Shown piece after piece: positions 7,174-15,714 of a DNA stretch of 64,000 nt. The stretch covers positions 930,001 to 994,000 of the forward strand of contig NZ_CP035042.1 in the NCBI RefSeq assembly GCF_009834345.1. The letters run 5' to 3'. Source of the DNA: Billgrantia tianxiuensis. Lineage in GTDB: Bacteria; Pseudomonadota; Gammaproteobacteria; Pseudomonadales; Halomonadaceae. The position numbers and the translations under genes were made by a program. Positions within the stretch are counted from its first letter, which is position 1; every line of letters begins with the position of its first letter. The notes under the pieces were generated by a model, which was not told where the DNA came from, made no database searches, and saw nothing but the letters and a program-made list of their open reading frames with translations.

Positions 7174-8121
7174 ATGACTCACGTTGCCTCTCCCCATGCC
7201 ACCGCTCTTCAAGCTTCCGTTTCACAGGGCTCCGTTTCCCAGGGCGTGATGCCACTGCTCGATAGCGACGTGCTGCGCAGCTTCGTCGCGATTGCCGAGT
7301 GCGGTAGCTTTACCCGGGCCGCACGCCAGGTGTTCCGCACCCCTTCGGCACTCAGCATGCAGATCAAGCGACTGGAGGAAACGCTTGGCCAGGCGCTCTT
7401 CGTGCGCGAGGCCCGCCAGGTGCGGTTGACCCCGGAGGGCGAGGTGCTGCTCGGCTACGGGCGGCGCCTGCTCAAGCTCAACGAGGAGGCGGTCACGCAA
7501 TTCCTGGCGCCCAGCGTCTCGGGCCGGCTGGGCTTCGGCACCACCGACGACGTGGGCACACGCATCCTGCCCGGCGTGCTGGCGCAGTTCGCCCGCTCTC
7601 ACCCGGCGGTGCAGGTCGATGTGGTGGTGGGTAGCAGCCGTGAAATGCTCGCTCGACTGGATGCCGGCGAACTCGACCTGGTACTGGTCACGGCGGGCAA
7701 CCCTGGACAGGGGGTGCGCGGCGAGGTCGTACACAGCGAGCCGTTGGTATGGGTGGGGCGTGAAGGCGGTGTGGCCGCCCAGCGCTCGCCGCTACCGGTG
7801 GCCTTGGCACATCAGGGCTGTGCCTGGCGAGGCATGGCGCTGGAGGCGCTGAATCGGGCCGGCCTGAGCTTCCGTATTGCCTACTCCTGCGAACATTGCG
7901 CCGGCCAGGAGGCGGCCATGATCGCCGACCTGGCAGTTTCTCCCTTCCCGCAGAGCCTGGTGCGCCCGCCGTTGCGGCGCATCGATCCCGACTTGTTGCC
8001 GCCGCTGGGCGAGTATCAGCTGACACTGGTCAAGAGGCCCGGAGCCAGCCAGGCCTGCGAGACCCTGGTGGGGCATGTCATGGGCGCGTTTCAGGCTCAC
8101 TCTACCGCGTCCGGACGATAG
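7174..8121 (+). CDS. LysR family transcriptional regulator
   Basis: 315 residues. The N-terminal HTH is LRSFVAIAECGSFTRAARQVFRTPSALSMQIKRLEETLGQALFVRE, followed by a substrate-binding domain with SVSGRLGFGTTDDVGTRILPGVL. Translation may begin at 7174 (AAGG upstream) or at 7249, where MPLLDSDVLRSFV is the more usual LysR N-terminus. The effector is unknown. Its neighbour across the promoter region is the DUF1127 gene, its probable target. The 3' end overlaps the convergent SleB gene by 25 nt. Confidence 0.88.
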   Translation: MTHVASPHATALQASVSQGSVSQGVMPLLDSDVLRSFVAIAECGSFTRAARQVFRTPSALSMQIKRLEETLGQALFVREARQVRLTPEGEVLLGYGRRLLKLNEEAVTQFLAPSVSGRLGFGTTDDVGTRILPGVLAQFARSHPAVQVDVVVGSSREMLARLDAGELDLVLVTAGNPGQGVRGEVVHSEPLVWVGREGGVAAQRSPLPVALAHQGCAWRGMALEALNRAGLSFRIAYSCEHCAGQEAAMIADLAVSPFPQSLVRPPLRRIDPDLLPPLGEYQLTLVKRPGASQACETLVGHVMGAFQAHSTASGR

Positions 8122-8705
8122 AAGATAAAGGCCTCGGTCTCGGCGGTCAGCAGGAATTCGTTCGCCCAGGGCGGGTGAACGGTGCGGTCGTGAAAATAGA
8201 GCGCCCCGTCGGTATGGTCGGGTAACTCCTGATTGAGCGCCCGGCGGGCAACTTCCTTGGCTACCTCATAGGCGTCGCCTTCCATCACCTCGTCGGGCCT
8301 GCCGTCGCACCACCAGGAGAACTGGCATGGGCTCTGCTCGGAGCCTTGTCTCACCACTTCGCAGATGGTGTTGGGAAACTCCTCGTTGGCCAGCCGGTTC
8401 ATCACCACGTTGGCCACCGATTCCATGTCGAGGCCCGGCACGCCCTTCGCTTCCCAGTAGATCGTCCGTGCCAGGCAGGTAAGCGGCTCCTCCAGCGGAT
8501 CGCTTCCTTCCGGGTCGATGACCTGTGCCTCCTGCTCGTCGAGCGGCTCCACGGGCTCGCTGACTTGTACATCGGGGGCCACGACCTGCTCCAGTACCTC
8601 GGCCTTGCGCGCTGCCTCGTCTGCCTGGGGAGCAGGATTGACGACGGCCACCGCCACCACGGGCAGGGCAAGAAGCAGCCAACCGATAAGCCGGGAGGGG
8701 AGCAT
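8097..8705 (-). CDS. Cell wall hydrolase, SleB family
   Basis: 202 residues. An N-terminal hydrophobic segment (LIGWLLLALPVVAVAVV) acts as signal peptide or anchor, then an acidic linker, then a Hydrolase_2 (SleB) domain: LARTIYWEAKGVPGLDMESVANVVMNR with the catalytic Glu, and the family CQFSWWCDG motif. SleB-type domains are lytic transglycosylase-like peptidoglycan hydrolases; in non-spore formers they act in wall remodelling. Single gene, convergent with the LysR gene. Confidence 0.88.
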   Translation of the reverse strand: MLPSRLIGWLLLALPVVAVAVVNPAPQADEAARKAEVLEQVVAPDVQVSEPVEPLDEQEAQVIDPEGSDPLEEPLTCLARTIYWEAKGVPGLDMESVANVVMNRLANEEFPNTICEVVRQGSEQSPCQFSWWCDGRPDEVMEGDAYEVAKEVARRALNQELPDHTDGALYFHDRTVHPPWANEFLLTAETEAFIFYRPDAVE

Positions 8706-8838
8706 GGGAAGAACCTTTTTGTATCGTTATGGCTCGGTTCTCTTGAGTGCCCATTGGCGTGTTACGTAACGAGTATAGTTTCCCGCCGGTACTCGCACGC
8801 CATGCCAATCAGGCATCGGGTGCGGTTGTCTGGCTGAA

Positions 8839-9801
8839 TCAGGAGGAAGCGGGAAAGAGCCGCCGGGGTACCCACCACAGGAAGATCGCCATGCCGATAA
8901 GTTCGACCAGCGACTGGAACATGATGGCAACCACCGCCAGCTCGTAGGAAGCGGGAAGGGAGAGCGCCAGGGGCAGCACGACGAAGGAGTTGCGTGTACC
9001 CAGGCTGAAGGCCAGCACGCGTCCCTGGGAAGTGGGGAGGCCGAACACTCGAGCCAGCAGGCGAGCCAGCAGCGCGGCGGCGATCAGAAACCCGGTGAAG
9101 GCCAGCAGCAGCCCGCCGAGCAGGGGTAACGAATCGGCGACGCCGCCGACCTGGGTAGCGGCGATGCTGAACACCACCAGGGACAGCAGTGGCACCGGCA
9201 GCCACCCCAGGCGCTCGATGCCAGCTTCGCGCCTGCGGTGTCCCTGAGCCCAGGTCTCGGTCACGAAGGCTAGCAGCAAGGGCAGCAGGATCAACCCCGC
9301 AAAGGCCAGCAGCAGCTCACGCTGCACCACGGTGACCAGCAGGTCCTGATCGAGAAACAGCCATAGGTAGAAGGGCAGCAGCAAGAGCTGAAGCAGCAGG
9401 CTGACCGGAGCGAAGGCGATGGCGTGCTGCGCCCTGCCGCCACCCAGGTGGGAAAAGGTGATAAACCAATCCGTGCATGGCACCAGCAATACCAGCAGCA
9501 TGCCCAGGCGAACCGCCGGCTCGGCAGCGAAAAGGCTCGCCAACCCCCAGGCGACAAATGGTAGCAGCAGGAAATTGCCCACCACCGCGGCCACCATGAA
9601 ACGTGTATCGCGCCATGCACTGCGCAGCTGCGTCAACGGCACCTGGGTGAAGGTGGCGTAGAGCAGCGCCCCCAGCAGCGGCCACAGCAGGGCTTCCAGC
9701 ACATCCACCCGATCCGGCAGTGCGGTACCCAGCGCAAGGCCCATGGCAATGAACGCCAAATAGACCAGCACCTGGTATTTCTCGAGCGTTTGGCGGGTCA
9801 A
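8839..9801 (-). CDS. SBF/ACR3-like membrane transporter (bile acid:Na+ symporter superfamily)
   Basis: 320 residues with about ten membrane helices. The segment LLVLLVPCTDWFITFSHLGGG is close to the region of ACR3-type arsenite permeases that carries a conserved Cys. The second half contains LGTRNSFVVLPLALSLP, the ACR3/SBF crossover motif. ACR3 proteins export arsenite; other SBF members carry bile acids or other organic anions. No arsR or arsC is next to it, so the substrate is open. It diverges from the MBL-fold gene. Confidence 0.82.
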   Translation of the reverse strand: MTRQTLEKYQVLVYLAFIAMGLALGTALPDRVDVLEALLWPLLGALLYATFTQVPLTQLRSAWRDTRFMVAAVVGNFLLLPFVAWGLASLFAAEPAVRLGMLLVLLVPCTDWFITFSHLGGGRAQHAIAFAPVSLLLQLLLLPFYLWLFLDQDLLVTVVQRELLLAFAGLILLPLLLAFVTETWAQGHRRREAGIERLGWLPVPLLSLVVFSIAATQVGGVADSLPLLGGLLLAFTGFLIAAALLARLLARVFGLPTSQGRVLAFSLGTRNSFVVLPLALSLPASYELAVVAIMFQSLVELIGMAIFLWWVPRRLFPASS

Positions 9802-9888
9802 CGCGACTTACTCCCTGACAATTCGCGGCCCAGCATCGCGTGCCGACCCACCCCTGTAAAGTCAGGCGAGGGACGTCAGCAGCCTTTC

Positions 9889-9919
9889 TTGACCTGAATT
9901 TAACTTGAGGTTTTACGCT
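9889..9919 (+). promoter_or_regulatory. MerR/SoxR-type promoter before the MBL-fold gene
   Basis: TTGACC, a 19-nt spacer and TACGCT, with the imperfect dyad CCTGAATTTAACTTGAGG (9893-9910). This is close to the SoxR box consensus CCTCAAGTTAACTTGAGG. The ATG is 31 nt downstream. It is the best of three such promoters in the first 10 kb. Confidence 0.7.
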
Positions 9920-9950
9920 CCGACAGTGTAGCCACACAAAGGAGCGAACC

Positions 9951-10595
9951 ATGCAACGCGTGCAACCGGATATCTGGGAAACCGAAGTCGAGAGCCCCTT
10001 CCCCGGGCTGACCGTGCATGCCTATCTGTTGACTCGGGACGCGGGCAACGTGCTTTTCTACAACACCGGCCACCAGCATGAGATCGACAGGATGGAGGAG
10101 CTGGGCGGCGTGGCCTATCAGTACCTGAGCCACCGGGACGAACTGGGGGAAACGCTCGTGACGATCCATCAGCGATTCGGGGCCAAGCTGGGCGGCCATC
10201 GCGCCGAGCTTGACGATTTTGCCCGCTACCGCACGCCTGACATCCTGTTCGAGCGACGCGAGATGCACCTGGGCAACGTCGAGGTGATCCCCACGCCGGG
10301 ACACAGCCCGGGCAGCACCTGTTTCCTGGTGCACTCGCCCCATGGCAAGCGCTATCTGTTCACCGGCGACACGCTCTACCGTGGCGAGGAGGGCGACTGG
10401 CGCGCCGGCTTCATTCCCGGCCACAACGATGAAAGGGACCGGCAAACGCTGGCCGAGAGCCTCAGGCTGCTGAGTGGGCTCGAGCCGGATGTAGTGTTCG
10501 GCAGTGCCTTCCTCGGCGACATGGGCTTCCAGGAAACGACACCAGAAGACTGGAAGCGCCATGTGGACGGTGCCCTGGCGCGACTGCTGGGCTGA
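9951..10595 (+). CDS. MBL-fold metallo-hydrolase
   Basis: 214 residues with a metallo-beta-lactamase fold. The metal motifs are PTPGHSPGST (H118) and LFTGDTLYRG (D140). The first motif, normally HxHxDH, reads SHRDELGE (H61, D63, E64), so one or two metal ligands differ from the canonical set. This variant suggests a mononuclear site or a different metal geometry; activity is unproven. The start follows AAAGGAG. It is alone under a SoxR/MerR-type promoter, which points to induction by redox-active or electrophilic stress. Confidence 0.86.
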   Translation: MQRVQPDIWETEVESPFPGLTVHAYLLTRDAGNVLFYNTGHQHEIDRMEELGGVAYQYLSHRDELGETLVTIHQRFGAKLGGHRAELDDFARYRTPDILFERREMHLGNVEVIPTPGHSPGSTCFLVHSPHGKRYLFTGDTLYRGEEGDWRAGFIPGHNDERDRQTLAESLRLLSGLEPDVVFGSAFLGDMGFQETTPEDWKRHVDGALARLLG

Positions 10596-10614
10596 ATCGC
10601 GCGAGCCATGGCAG

Positions 10615-10634
10615 AGGGGGCCTGGCCGCCCCCT
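10615..10634. terminator. Hairpin between convergent genes
   Basis: A stem of AGGGGGC and GCCCCCT around a 6-nt loop lies between the MBL-fold gene and the convergent exchanger gene. There is no strong T run on either side, so it is a weak or bidirectional terminator. Confidence 0.45.
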
Positions 10635-10639
10635 TGCCC

Positions 10640-11706
10640 CTAGCGAGTCGGGTTCCGGCGCAGCTCCGGAACGACCAGCACGGCGAGCGTCAGAGCGGTA
10701 ATCGGCAGCACGAAGTAGAGCATCAGGGCGCTGAATCCGGCCAGTGCGTCGTGGTGGGTGGCGGCCAGGATCAGGTAAGCGGTATAGGCCAGGTAGTAAC
10801 CCAACAGCACGACACCTTCCCAGCGGTCGATGGCGCGAGCGGTGAAACAGATCGGCAGGCAGGCCACGGCCACGGCGACCATGACCGGCAGGTCGAGGCT
10901 GAGCATGGCTTCGGTCACGGCAATGCCGGCTGGGGCAATCAGGCCGGTGAGGCCCAGCACGCCGAGCAGGTTGAAGATGTTGCTGCCCACCACGTTGCCC
11001 ACGGCGATGTCCCGCTGGCCGCGCAGGGCCGCGACGATCGAGGTCACGACCTCGGGCAGCGAAGTGCCCGCCGCCACCACGGTCAGGCCGATCACCTGAT
11101 CGCTGACACCGAACCAGGCGGCCATCACCACGGCCGAGTCGACGAACAGGCGCGAACCCGCCACCAGCATGGCGAGCCCGCCAATGACATAAAGCGCGTC
11201 GTGCCACCCGGGGCGGGGGGTGCCTCGCTGTTGTCGGCCGCCGGCTCGTTGGCGGGCGCTTGGCGCCGACCCTGCCGCAGCAGAAAGCTGGTGTAGGCCA
11301 CCAGGCCCAGAACCAGCAGTCCACCGTCCAGCCGGCCGATGCTGCCATCCAGCGCCATCGCCAGCACGACCAGGGAGAGCACGATCATCAGCGGGATATC
11401 CAGGCGGATCAGCTGCTGGGCCACCGCGAGCGGCACGATCAGCGCCGAGACTCCCAGGATGAACAGCACGTTGAAGATGTTGCTGCCCACCACGTTGCCC
11501 ATGGCAATGCCCGCCTGGCCGCTGAAAGCCGCCTTGAGGCTGACGACGAGTTCCGGGGCGCTGGTGCCGAAGGCCACCACGGTGAGACCGATGATCAGCG
11601 GGGAAAGGCCCAGGCGAGCCGCCAGGCGCGATGCGCCCTTTACCAGACCCTCCGCGCCCAGGATCAACAACAACAGGCCAAGAGCCAACAGCAGCAGCGT
11701 TACCAT
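10640..11706 (-). pseudogene. YrbG-like calcium/sodium antiporter, frameshifted
   Basis: The N-terminal half starts at 11706 (MVTLLLLALGLLLLILG) and carries the first exchanger repeat GLTVVAFGTSAPELVVSL and GNVVGSNIFNVLFILG. The C-terminal half, in another frame, carries the second repeat GLTVVAAGTSLPEVVTSI and GNVVGSNIFNLLGVLG. Together they make a full ten-helix Na+/Ca2+ exchanger of about 355 residues. The break is at about 11204-11218, in runs of C (minus strand) within the loop between the halves. One added C joins the frames exactly, giving PRPGWHDALYVIGG. The gene is complete apart from this base, so a sequencing error is the simplest reading. Confidence 0.85.
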
Positions 11707-11779
11707 CGATGGGTTCCTTGTCTTGTGGTCGAGGAGTGCGCGCCCCCATATGGGCCGGCGCGGGTGCGAAAGGGAACGG

Positions 11780-12523
11780 CTAGGCGGCAGGGGCGGGCAG
11801 GGTCAGTACGCAGGTGGCCAGCGTGGCGGTATCCAGCAGCAGCATGGCTTCCTGCGTGCCATCGAGGGTGGCGACCCGCTTGCCCTGGTCGATCCAGGCC
11901 GCCGAACGGCCGCCGCCGGTTTCGCCATCGCAGGGACCGATGCAGTTGGCCATCAGTATCGTCATGGCGTGCTCGCGGGCGAAGGTGGCGTAGTAGGCGT
12001 AGGCCTCGTCCATGCGCGGCGAGAGCTTGGCCACGCTGGCGAGGTACACATCCGCGCCGAGACTTGCCGCCGTGGCGACATGATCGGGTTGCAGCGACTC
12101 ATAGCAGATCGCCAGGGCCAGGCGATGTTCGCGGGTCTCGATCAGCATCGGCCGCTCGCCGGCCGAGAAGTAGGCCAGCTCATCGTCGTGCAGCCGCTGC
12201 TTGGCATAGGCTTGGCGGCCCACGTGAGGTTGGAACACCACCATGCCGATCTGCGGTTTGGCCGAGGTGACCAGCGGCAGCCCGGCGGCGATGGTGATCT
12301 CATGGGTGTCGCTCAGGCGCTGGAACGCATCCAGCCGCGGATCCTCCACGTGAGTGGCCAGCGTCCTGGCCAGCGAGGGCTCATAGCCGGTCAGCGAGAG
12401 TTCGGGGAAAAAGATCAGCTCGGTATCGTGCGCTGCCGCCTGCTCGATGAACGCCACGTGGCGCTCCAGGTTGGCCTCGATATCGCCCGTCACGGAGGCG
12501 TACTGCACGGCACACAGCTTCAT
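11780..12523 (-). CDS. Carbon-nitrogen hydrolase (nitrilase superfamily)
   Basis: 247 residues from ATG 12523 (MKLCAVQYASVTGD). The Glu-Lys-Cys triad is present: Glu in FFPELSLTGY, Lys in AKQRLHDDE and Cys in LAICYES. Members cleave nitriles, amides or N-carbamoyl compounds, usually of small substrates. The short, single-domain form fits the amidase branches better than true nitrilases. It lies 131 nt beyond mvaA in the same direction, so it might be co-transcribed with the mevalonate genes, but no chemical link is obvious. Confidence 0.88.
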   Translation of the reverse strand: MKLCAVQYASVTGDIEANLERHVAFIEQAAAHDTELIFFPELSLTGYEPSLARTLATHVEDPRLDAFQRLSDTHEITIAAGLPLVTSAKPQIGMVVFQPHVGRQAYAKQRLHDDELAYFSAGERPMLIETREHRLALAICYESLQPDHVATAASLGADVYLASVAKLSPRMDEAYAYYATFAREHAMTILMANCIGPCDGETGGGRSAAWIDQGKRVATLDGTQEAMLLLDTATLATCVLTLPAPAA

Positions 12524-12654
12524 CGACTCGCTCCCTCTGGCCTGGCTCTCAGCTAAGCGTACTCCATTTTGGCAACGGAATGACGAAGGTTTGGAGAACG
12601 CCCAGCGAGCAGGACCCACCGGGCGTCCAAGGGGTTGCAAACATCGGGAGTGGC

Positions 12655-13914
12655 TCAGTGCTGCCGCAGCTTGGCCAGTTCGCTCTCGGCAATGTCGACC
12701 CGCACGCTGCCCTTCTGCACCAGCAGATCGGCAATGATGGCTACTTCGTCACCCTGGGCGCCCGCCATCAGCGCGATGTTCTTGGCGTGCAGCGCCATGT
12801 GACCCTTCTGGATGCCGGTGGTGGCCAGCGCCTTCATGGCAGCGAAGTTCTGTGCCAAGCCCACCGCCACGATGATCCGTGCCAGGCGTTCGGCCTGGGT
12901 CACGCCGAGGATCTCCAGGCAGTAGCGCGCGGTAGGATGAGCCCGGGTGGCGCCACCGATCAGGCCGACCGGCATCGGCAACTCCAGCGTACCGGTGAGG
13001 TTGCCTTCGCTGTCCATCTCCCAATGGGTGAGGGAGCGATAGCGCCCCGTGCGTGCGGCAAAGGCATGCGCACCAGCCTCCACGGCTCGGGTGTCGTTGC
13101 CCGTGGCCAGCACCACGGCGCTTACCCCGTTCATGATGCCCTTGTTGTGCGTGGCCGCCCGGTAAGGGTCGAGATCGGCGAAGCGGTAGGCCGAGAGCAT
13201 GCCGTCGCGTACCTCCTTCCCGCCGATCTGGTCAAGGCGCCAGGTAGCCCGGGCCCGTACCAGTCGCCGATCGGCCAGATTGGAGAGAATGCGCAGCCGA
13301 CTCTTGCCTCCGCTCCACTCCGCCAATGAAGGTGCCACTGCCTCGGCCATGGAGTTAACCGCGTTGGCGCCCATGGCGTCGCGCACGTCCACCAGCAGAT
13401 GCACGATCAGCATGTCGTCCAGCACGCGTACCTCGAGGTCACGAAAGCCGCCGCCATGCTTGAGCAGCACGGGGTCGGTGGCATCGCAAATCCGGCGGAT
13501 CTCCTCGCGTGCCTCCAGCAGCTTGAGGCGCGCGAACTCAGGATTGGGCACCTCGACGAGCTGTACCTGGGCGATCATCACCGGTGCCGACGCATCGGTG
13601 ACGAAACCGCCGGATTCCCGACACTGGCGCGCCGCATTGCATACTGCCGCCACTACCGAGGATTCCTCCGTGGCCATCGGTACCAGTTGCTCCTCGCCAT
13701 CGATGATCAGGTTCGTGGCGATACCCAGCGGGATATTCAGCGTGCCGATCACGTTCTCGATCATCGAGTCGGCGGTTTCCGGGCCGATGTTGCCCATATT
13801 GGTAAAGTGCGCCACACCTGTGTCGTCGAGACCCGCGATTTCGGCCACCTTGGCGAGCCGCTCCCGAGGAGAGAGCTGGTAGAAGCCGGCGATTCGGGAA
13901 GTGCCATGAGCCAT
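12655..13914 (-). CDS. mvaA: Degradative (class II) HMG-CoA reductase
   Basis: 419 residues. Class II enzymes work in the catabolic direction, oxidising mevalonate to HMG-CoA with NAD+. The active residues are all visible: E83 in PMATEESS (same number as in the Pseudomonas mevalonii enzyme), K258 in THNKGIMNG, D274 in GNDTRAVE and H372 in KGHMALH. The small domain carries DAMGANAVN. The gene lies 55 nt after the TctA-like permease in one operon, pointing to mevalonate uptake and use. The HMG-CoA lyase that would be needed next is not in the window. Confidence 0.95.
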   Translation of the reverse strand: MAHGTSRIAGFYQLSPRERLAKVAEIAGLDDTGVAHFTNMGNIGPETADSMIENVIGTLNIPLGIATNLIIDGEEQLVPMATEESSVVAAVCNAARQCRESGGFVTDASAPVMIAQVQLVEVPNPEFARLKLLEAREEIRRICDATDPVLLKHGGGFRDLEVRVLDDMLIVHLLVDVRDAMGANAVNSMAEAVAPSLAEWSGGKSRLRILSNLADRRLVRARATWRLDQIGGKEVRDGMLSAYRFADLDPYRAATHNKGIMNGVSAVVLATGNDTRAVEAGAHAFAARTGRYRSLTHWEMDSEGNLTGTLELPMPVGLIGGATRAHPTARYCLEILGVTQAERLARIIVAVGLAQNFAAMKALATTGIQKGHMALHAKNIALMAGAQGDEVAIIADLLVQKGSVRVDIAESELAKLRQH

Positions 13915-13969
13915 ATCGATACCTATCGGAATTCAATGAAAGTCAGTTCGAAAGGGAAACCGTGACCCC

Positions 13970-15322
13970 TCAGGCCAGCAGCCCCATCAGCCAGGGCGCC
14001 GCGTAGAGCGACATGAATTGCACGCCGTAATTCACGCCCCAGCGGTTCAGCAGGCCTGCCACCAGAGCCAGCACCATTACGCCGAGAATGCCCATCAGCC
14101 CGGCATCCATGTAGGCCAGCAGCATGACCAGGGCGAAGAACATGGCGAGGAAAGCTTCATGGGGAATGTGGCGGAACACGAAGACGCAGATCTGGCGTGC
14201 GTAGCGAACCGCGATGGGGTAGGTGATCAGCAATGCAATACCGGCGCCGAGAATGCTGGCAATGGCAATTTCGGAGAAGCTCATCAGGTGGTGTGCGTTC
14301 TGCTCCAGGGTAAGCACCGGCGGGGCATTGAAGAAGGCATTGCCCGGGCCGATGGCCATGGGGCTCATGGGAATGCCCAGTGCCGCCAGGGGGATCAGGA
14401 TGCCAGCGATATAGGCGGCGTTGGTCACGGCGTCCATGGAGGAGAGCGCCCGACTGGCCTTCTCCACGGTGCCCTTCACCCAGCTCGACATCACCTCGCC
14501 GAGGAAGATGGTGATGCCCACCGGGCTCATGAAGAAGGTGACCGAGCCCAGCACCGAACTGGCGGCGGCCGAGGCCGTTTCCTGCCGCGTGAGGATGCGG
14601 AAGGGATTGGGTAGCTTGTGCTCGTCCTCGGTCTTGTAGATCTGGATGGTCTTGGGCTCGGCCACCGTCATCGCCCGACGCTCGCGGTTCACCAGAAGCT
14701 GCGCCAGGTTGAACATCATCGGGCCGATGGTGATGCCGAGGAAGAACGAGATGAATACCACCCGACCCTCGGGGATCACGCCCATGCCCCAATAGAAGTG
14801 GCGCAGTGCCTGGATCAGCGCCGCCAGTACCACGATGCTGACCAGGCTGATGACCTTCTCGCGGCTCATCAGCGCCAGGAACACCGCGCCGAGGAAGAAG
14901 ATCTGGCTGGCATACTGGCCCAGCACGTCGGCCAGCGGAGTGAGCAGGAAGGCGAGGAACAGGCTGATCGGCACCGCGACCAAAGTACCGATCACCGAGC
15001 CGGAGGCCATCTTGCGGATCGCCAGGGTGGCCTGTCCTTCGCGCTTCAGCGTCAAGGCGTGCTCCACCATGGGCGCCGACATCACGCCGCCGGGAATGCC
15101 CGCCACCGAAACAGGAATGGAATCGGTCAGCTTCTTGGCCACGATGGCCGCCATGAAGAAGGCCAGCACCACGGGCAGTGGGATGCCCGCCACCACCAGC
15201 GCCAGCGTAACGGGCGCCAGTACGGCGGTTTCATCGGTGCCGGGCGCCACGCCAATGGCGGTATAGACCACCACCGCGATGAGTGCGGCGATCAGCATCT
15301 GCAACAGCAACATTGGGTCCAT
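13970..15322 (-). CDS. TctA-family tripartite tricarboxylate transporter large permease
   Basis: 450 residues from ATG 15322. About ten to twelve membrane helices and the TctA features: GVAPGTDETAVLAPV, SIPVSVAGIPGGVMSAPMVEHAL and GIPMSPMAIGPGNAFF. TctA is the large membrane subunit of TTT uptake systems, which normally need a small TctB and a periplasmic TctC. It follows the small subunit with almost no gap. No TctC is encoded here. Co-location with mvaA suggests the substrate is mevalonate or a related hydroxy acid. The frame is open further upstream but that part overlaps the small subunit gene. Confidence 0.88.
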   Translation of the reverse strand: MDPMLLLQMLIAALIAVVVYTAIGVAPGTDETAVLAPVTLALVVAGIPLPVVLAFFMAAIVAKKLTDSIPVSVAGIPGGVMSAPMVEHALTLKREGQATLAIRKMASGSVIGTLVAVPISLFLAFLLTPLADVLGQYASQIFFLGAVFLALMSREKVISLVSIVVLAALIQALRHFYWGMGVIPEGRVVFISFFLGITIGPMMFNLAQLLVNRERRAMTVAEPKTIQIYKTEDEHKLPNPFRILTRQETASAAASSVLGSVTFFMSPVGITIFLGEVMSSWVKGTVEKASRALSSMDAVTNAAYIAGILIPLAALGIPMSPMAIGPGNAFFNAPPVLTLEQNAHHLMSFSEIAIASILGAGIALLITYPIAVRYARQICVFVFRHIPHEAFLAMFFALVMLLAYMDAGLMGILGVMVLALVAGLLNRWGVNYGVQFMSLYAAPWLMGLLA

Positions 15323-15324
15323 GC

Positions 15325-15558
15325 TCACGCCTCCCCTTCGATGTCGAGGCGGCGCTTGGGACGAAACAGCAGCGCACTGATGAAGAAGCCGAGAATGGCA
15401 CCGGCAATCCCCAGCACCAGCGGCCCGGGGGCTGGCCACGGCGCGAGCAGGAAACCACCCAGGCTGAGCAGCGTGGCGATGGCAAGCGAGATGAGCAGAT
15501 CCCTGCCCGAAACCGTATCGTCCCAGACATTCAGGAAAGCCCTGTCTTTGGCTGGCAT
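15325..15558 (-). CDS. Small TctB-like subunit of the TTT transporter
   Basis: 77 residues with two membrane helices (LLISLAIATLLSLGGFLLAPW and LVLGIAGAILGFFISALLF) and a charged tail. It is shorter than the usual TctB (about 150 residues with four helices), so it is a reduced small subunit identified by position and topology rather than by strong motifs. It is the first gene of the operon and ends just before the TctA-like start. The promoter lies in the 156-nt gap facing the MocR gene. Confidence 0.7.
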   Translation of the reverse strand: MPAKDRAFLNVWDDTVSGRDLLISLAIATLLSLGGFLLAPWPAPGPLVLGIAGAILGFFISALLFRPKRRLDIEGEA

Positions 15559-15638
15559 GCGTGACTCCAGGTAAATCGTTATTGGTGTTATGAGCCGTTA
15601 CCGGCAGTGCCAGCTTCGGCAAAACGAAGGAACAGAAT

Positions 15639-15677
15639 AAGGTACAGTTGTAAAAATTGTTCCAAGTACTGTACCTT
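15639..15677. promoter_or_regulatory. Inverted repeat operator for MocR regulator
   Basis: AAGGTACAGT (15639-15648) and ACTGTACCTT (15668-15677) are perfect inverted 10-bp arms with a 19-nt spacer. The site lies between the divergent TTT-mvaA operon and the MocR gene. MocR proteins bind paired arms of this kind. Confidence 0.7.
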
Positions 15678-15714
15678 CGCCTGAAGGGTTACAGTTTGCT
15701 GCAAGAGGGTGAGC

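Noticed and set aside
8761..8770. GTTACGTAAC palindrome upstream of the SleB gene as an operator
   Set aside because: Only 10 bp, no second copy and no adjacent regulator to support it.
8839..9801. Naming the SBF-type transporter as arsenite exporter ACR3
   Set aside because: Motifs are similar but no arsR or arsC is nearby and the superfamily has many substrates.
15323..15622. N-terminal extension of the TctA-like permease
   Set aside because: Overlaps the small subunit gene in another frame; the family start is at 15322.
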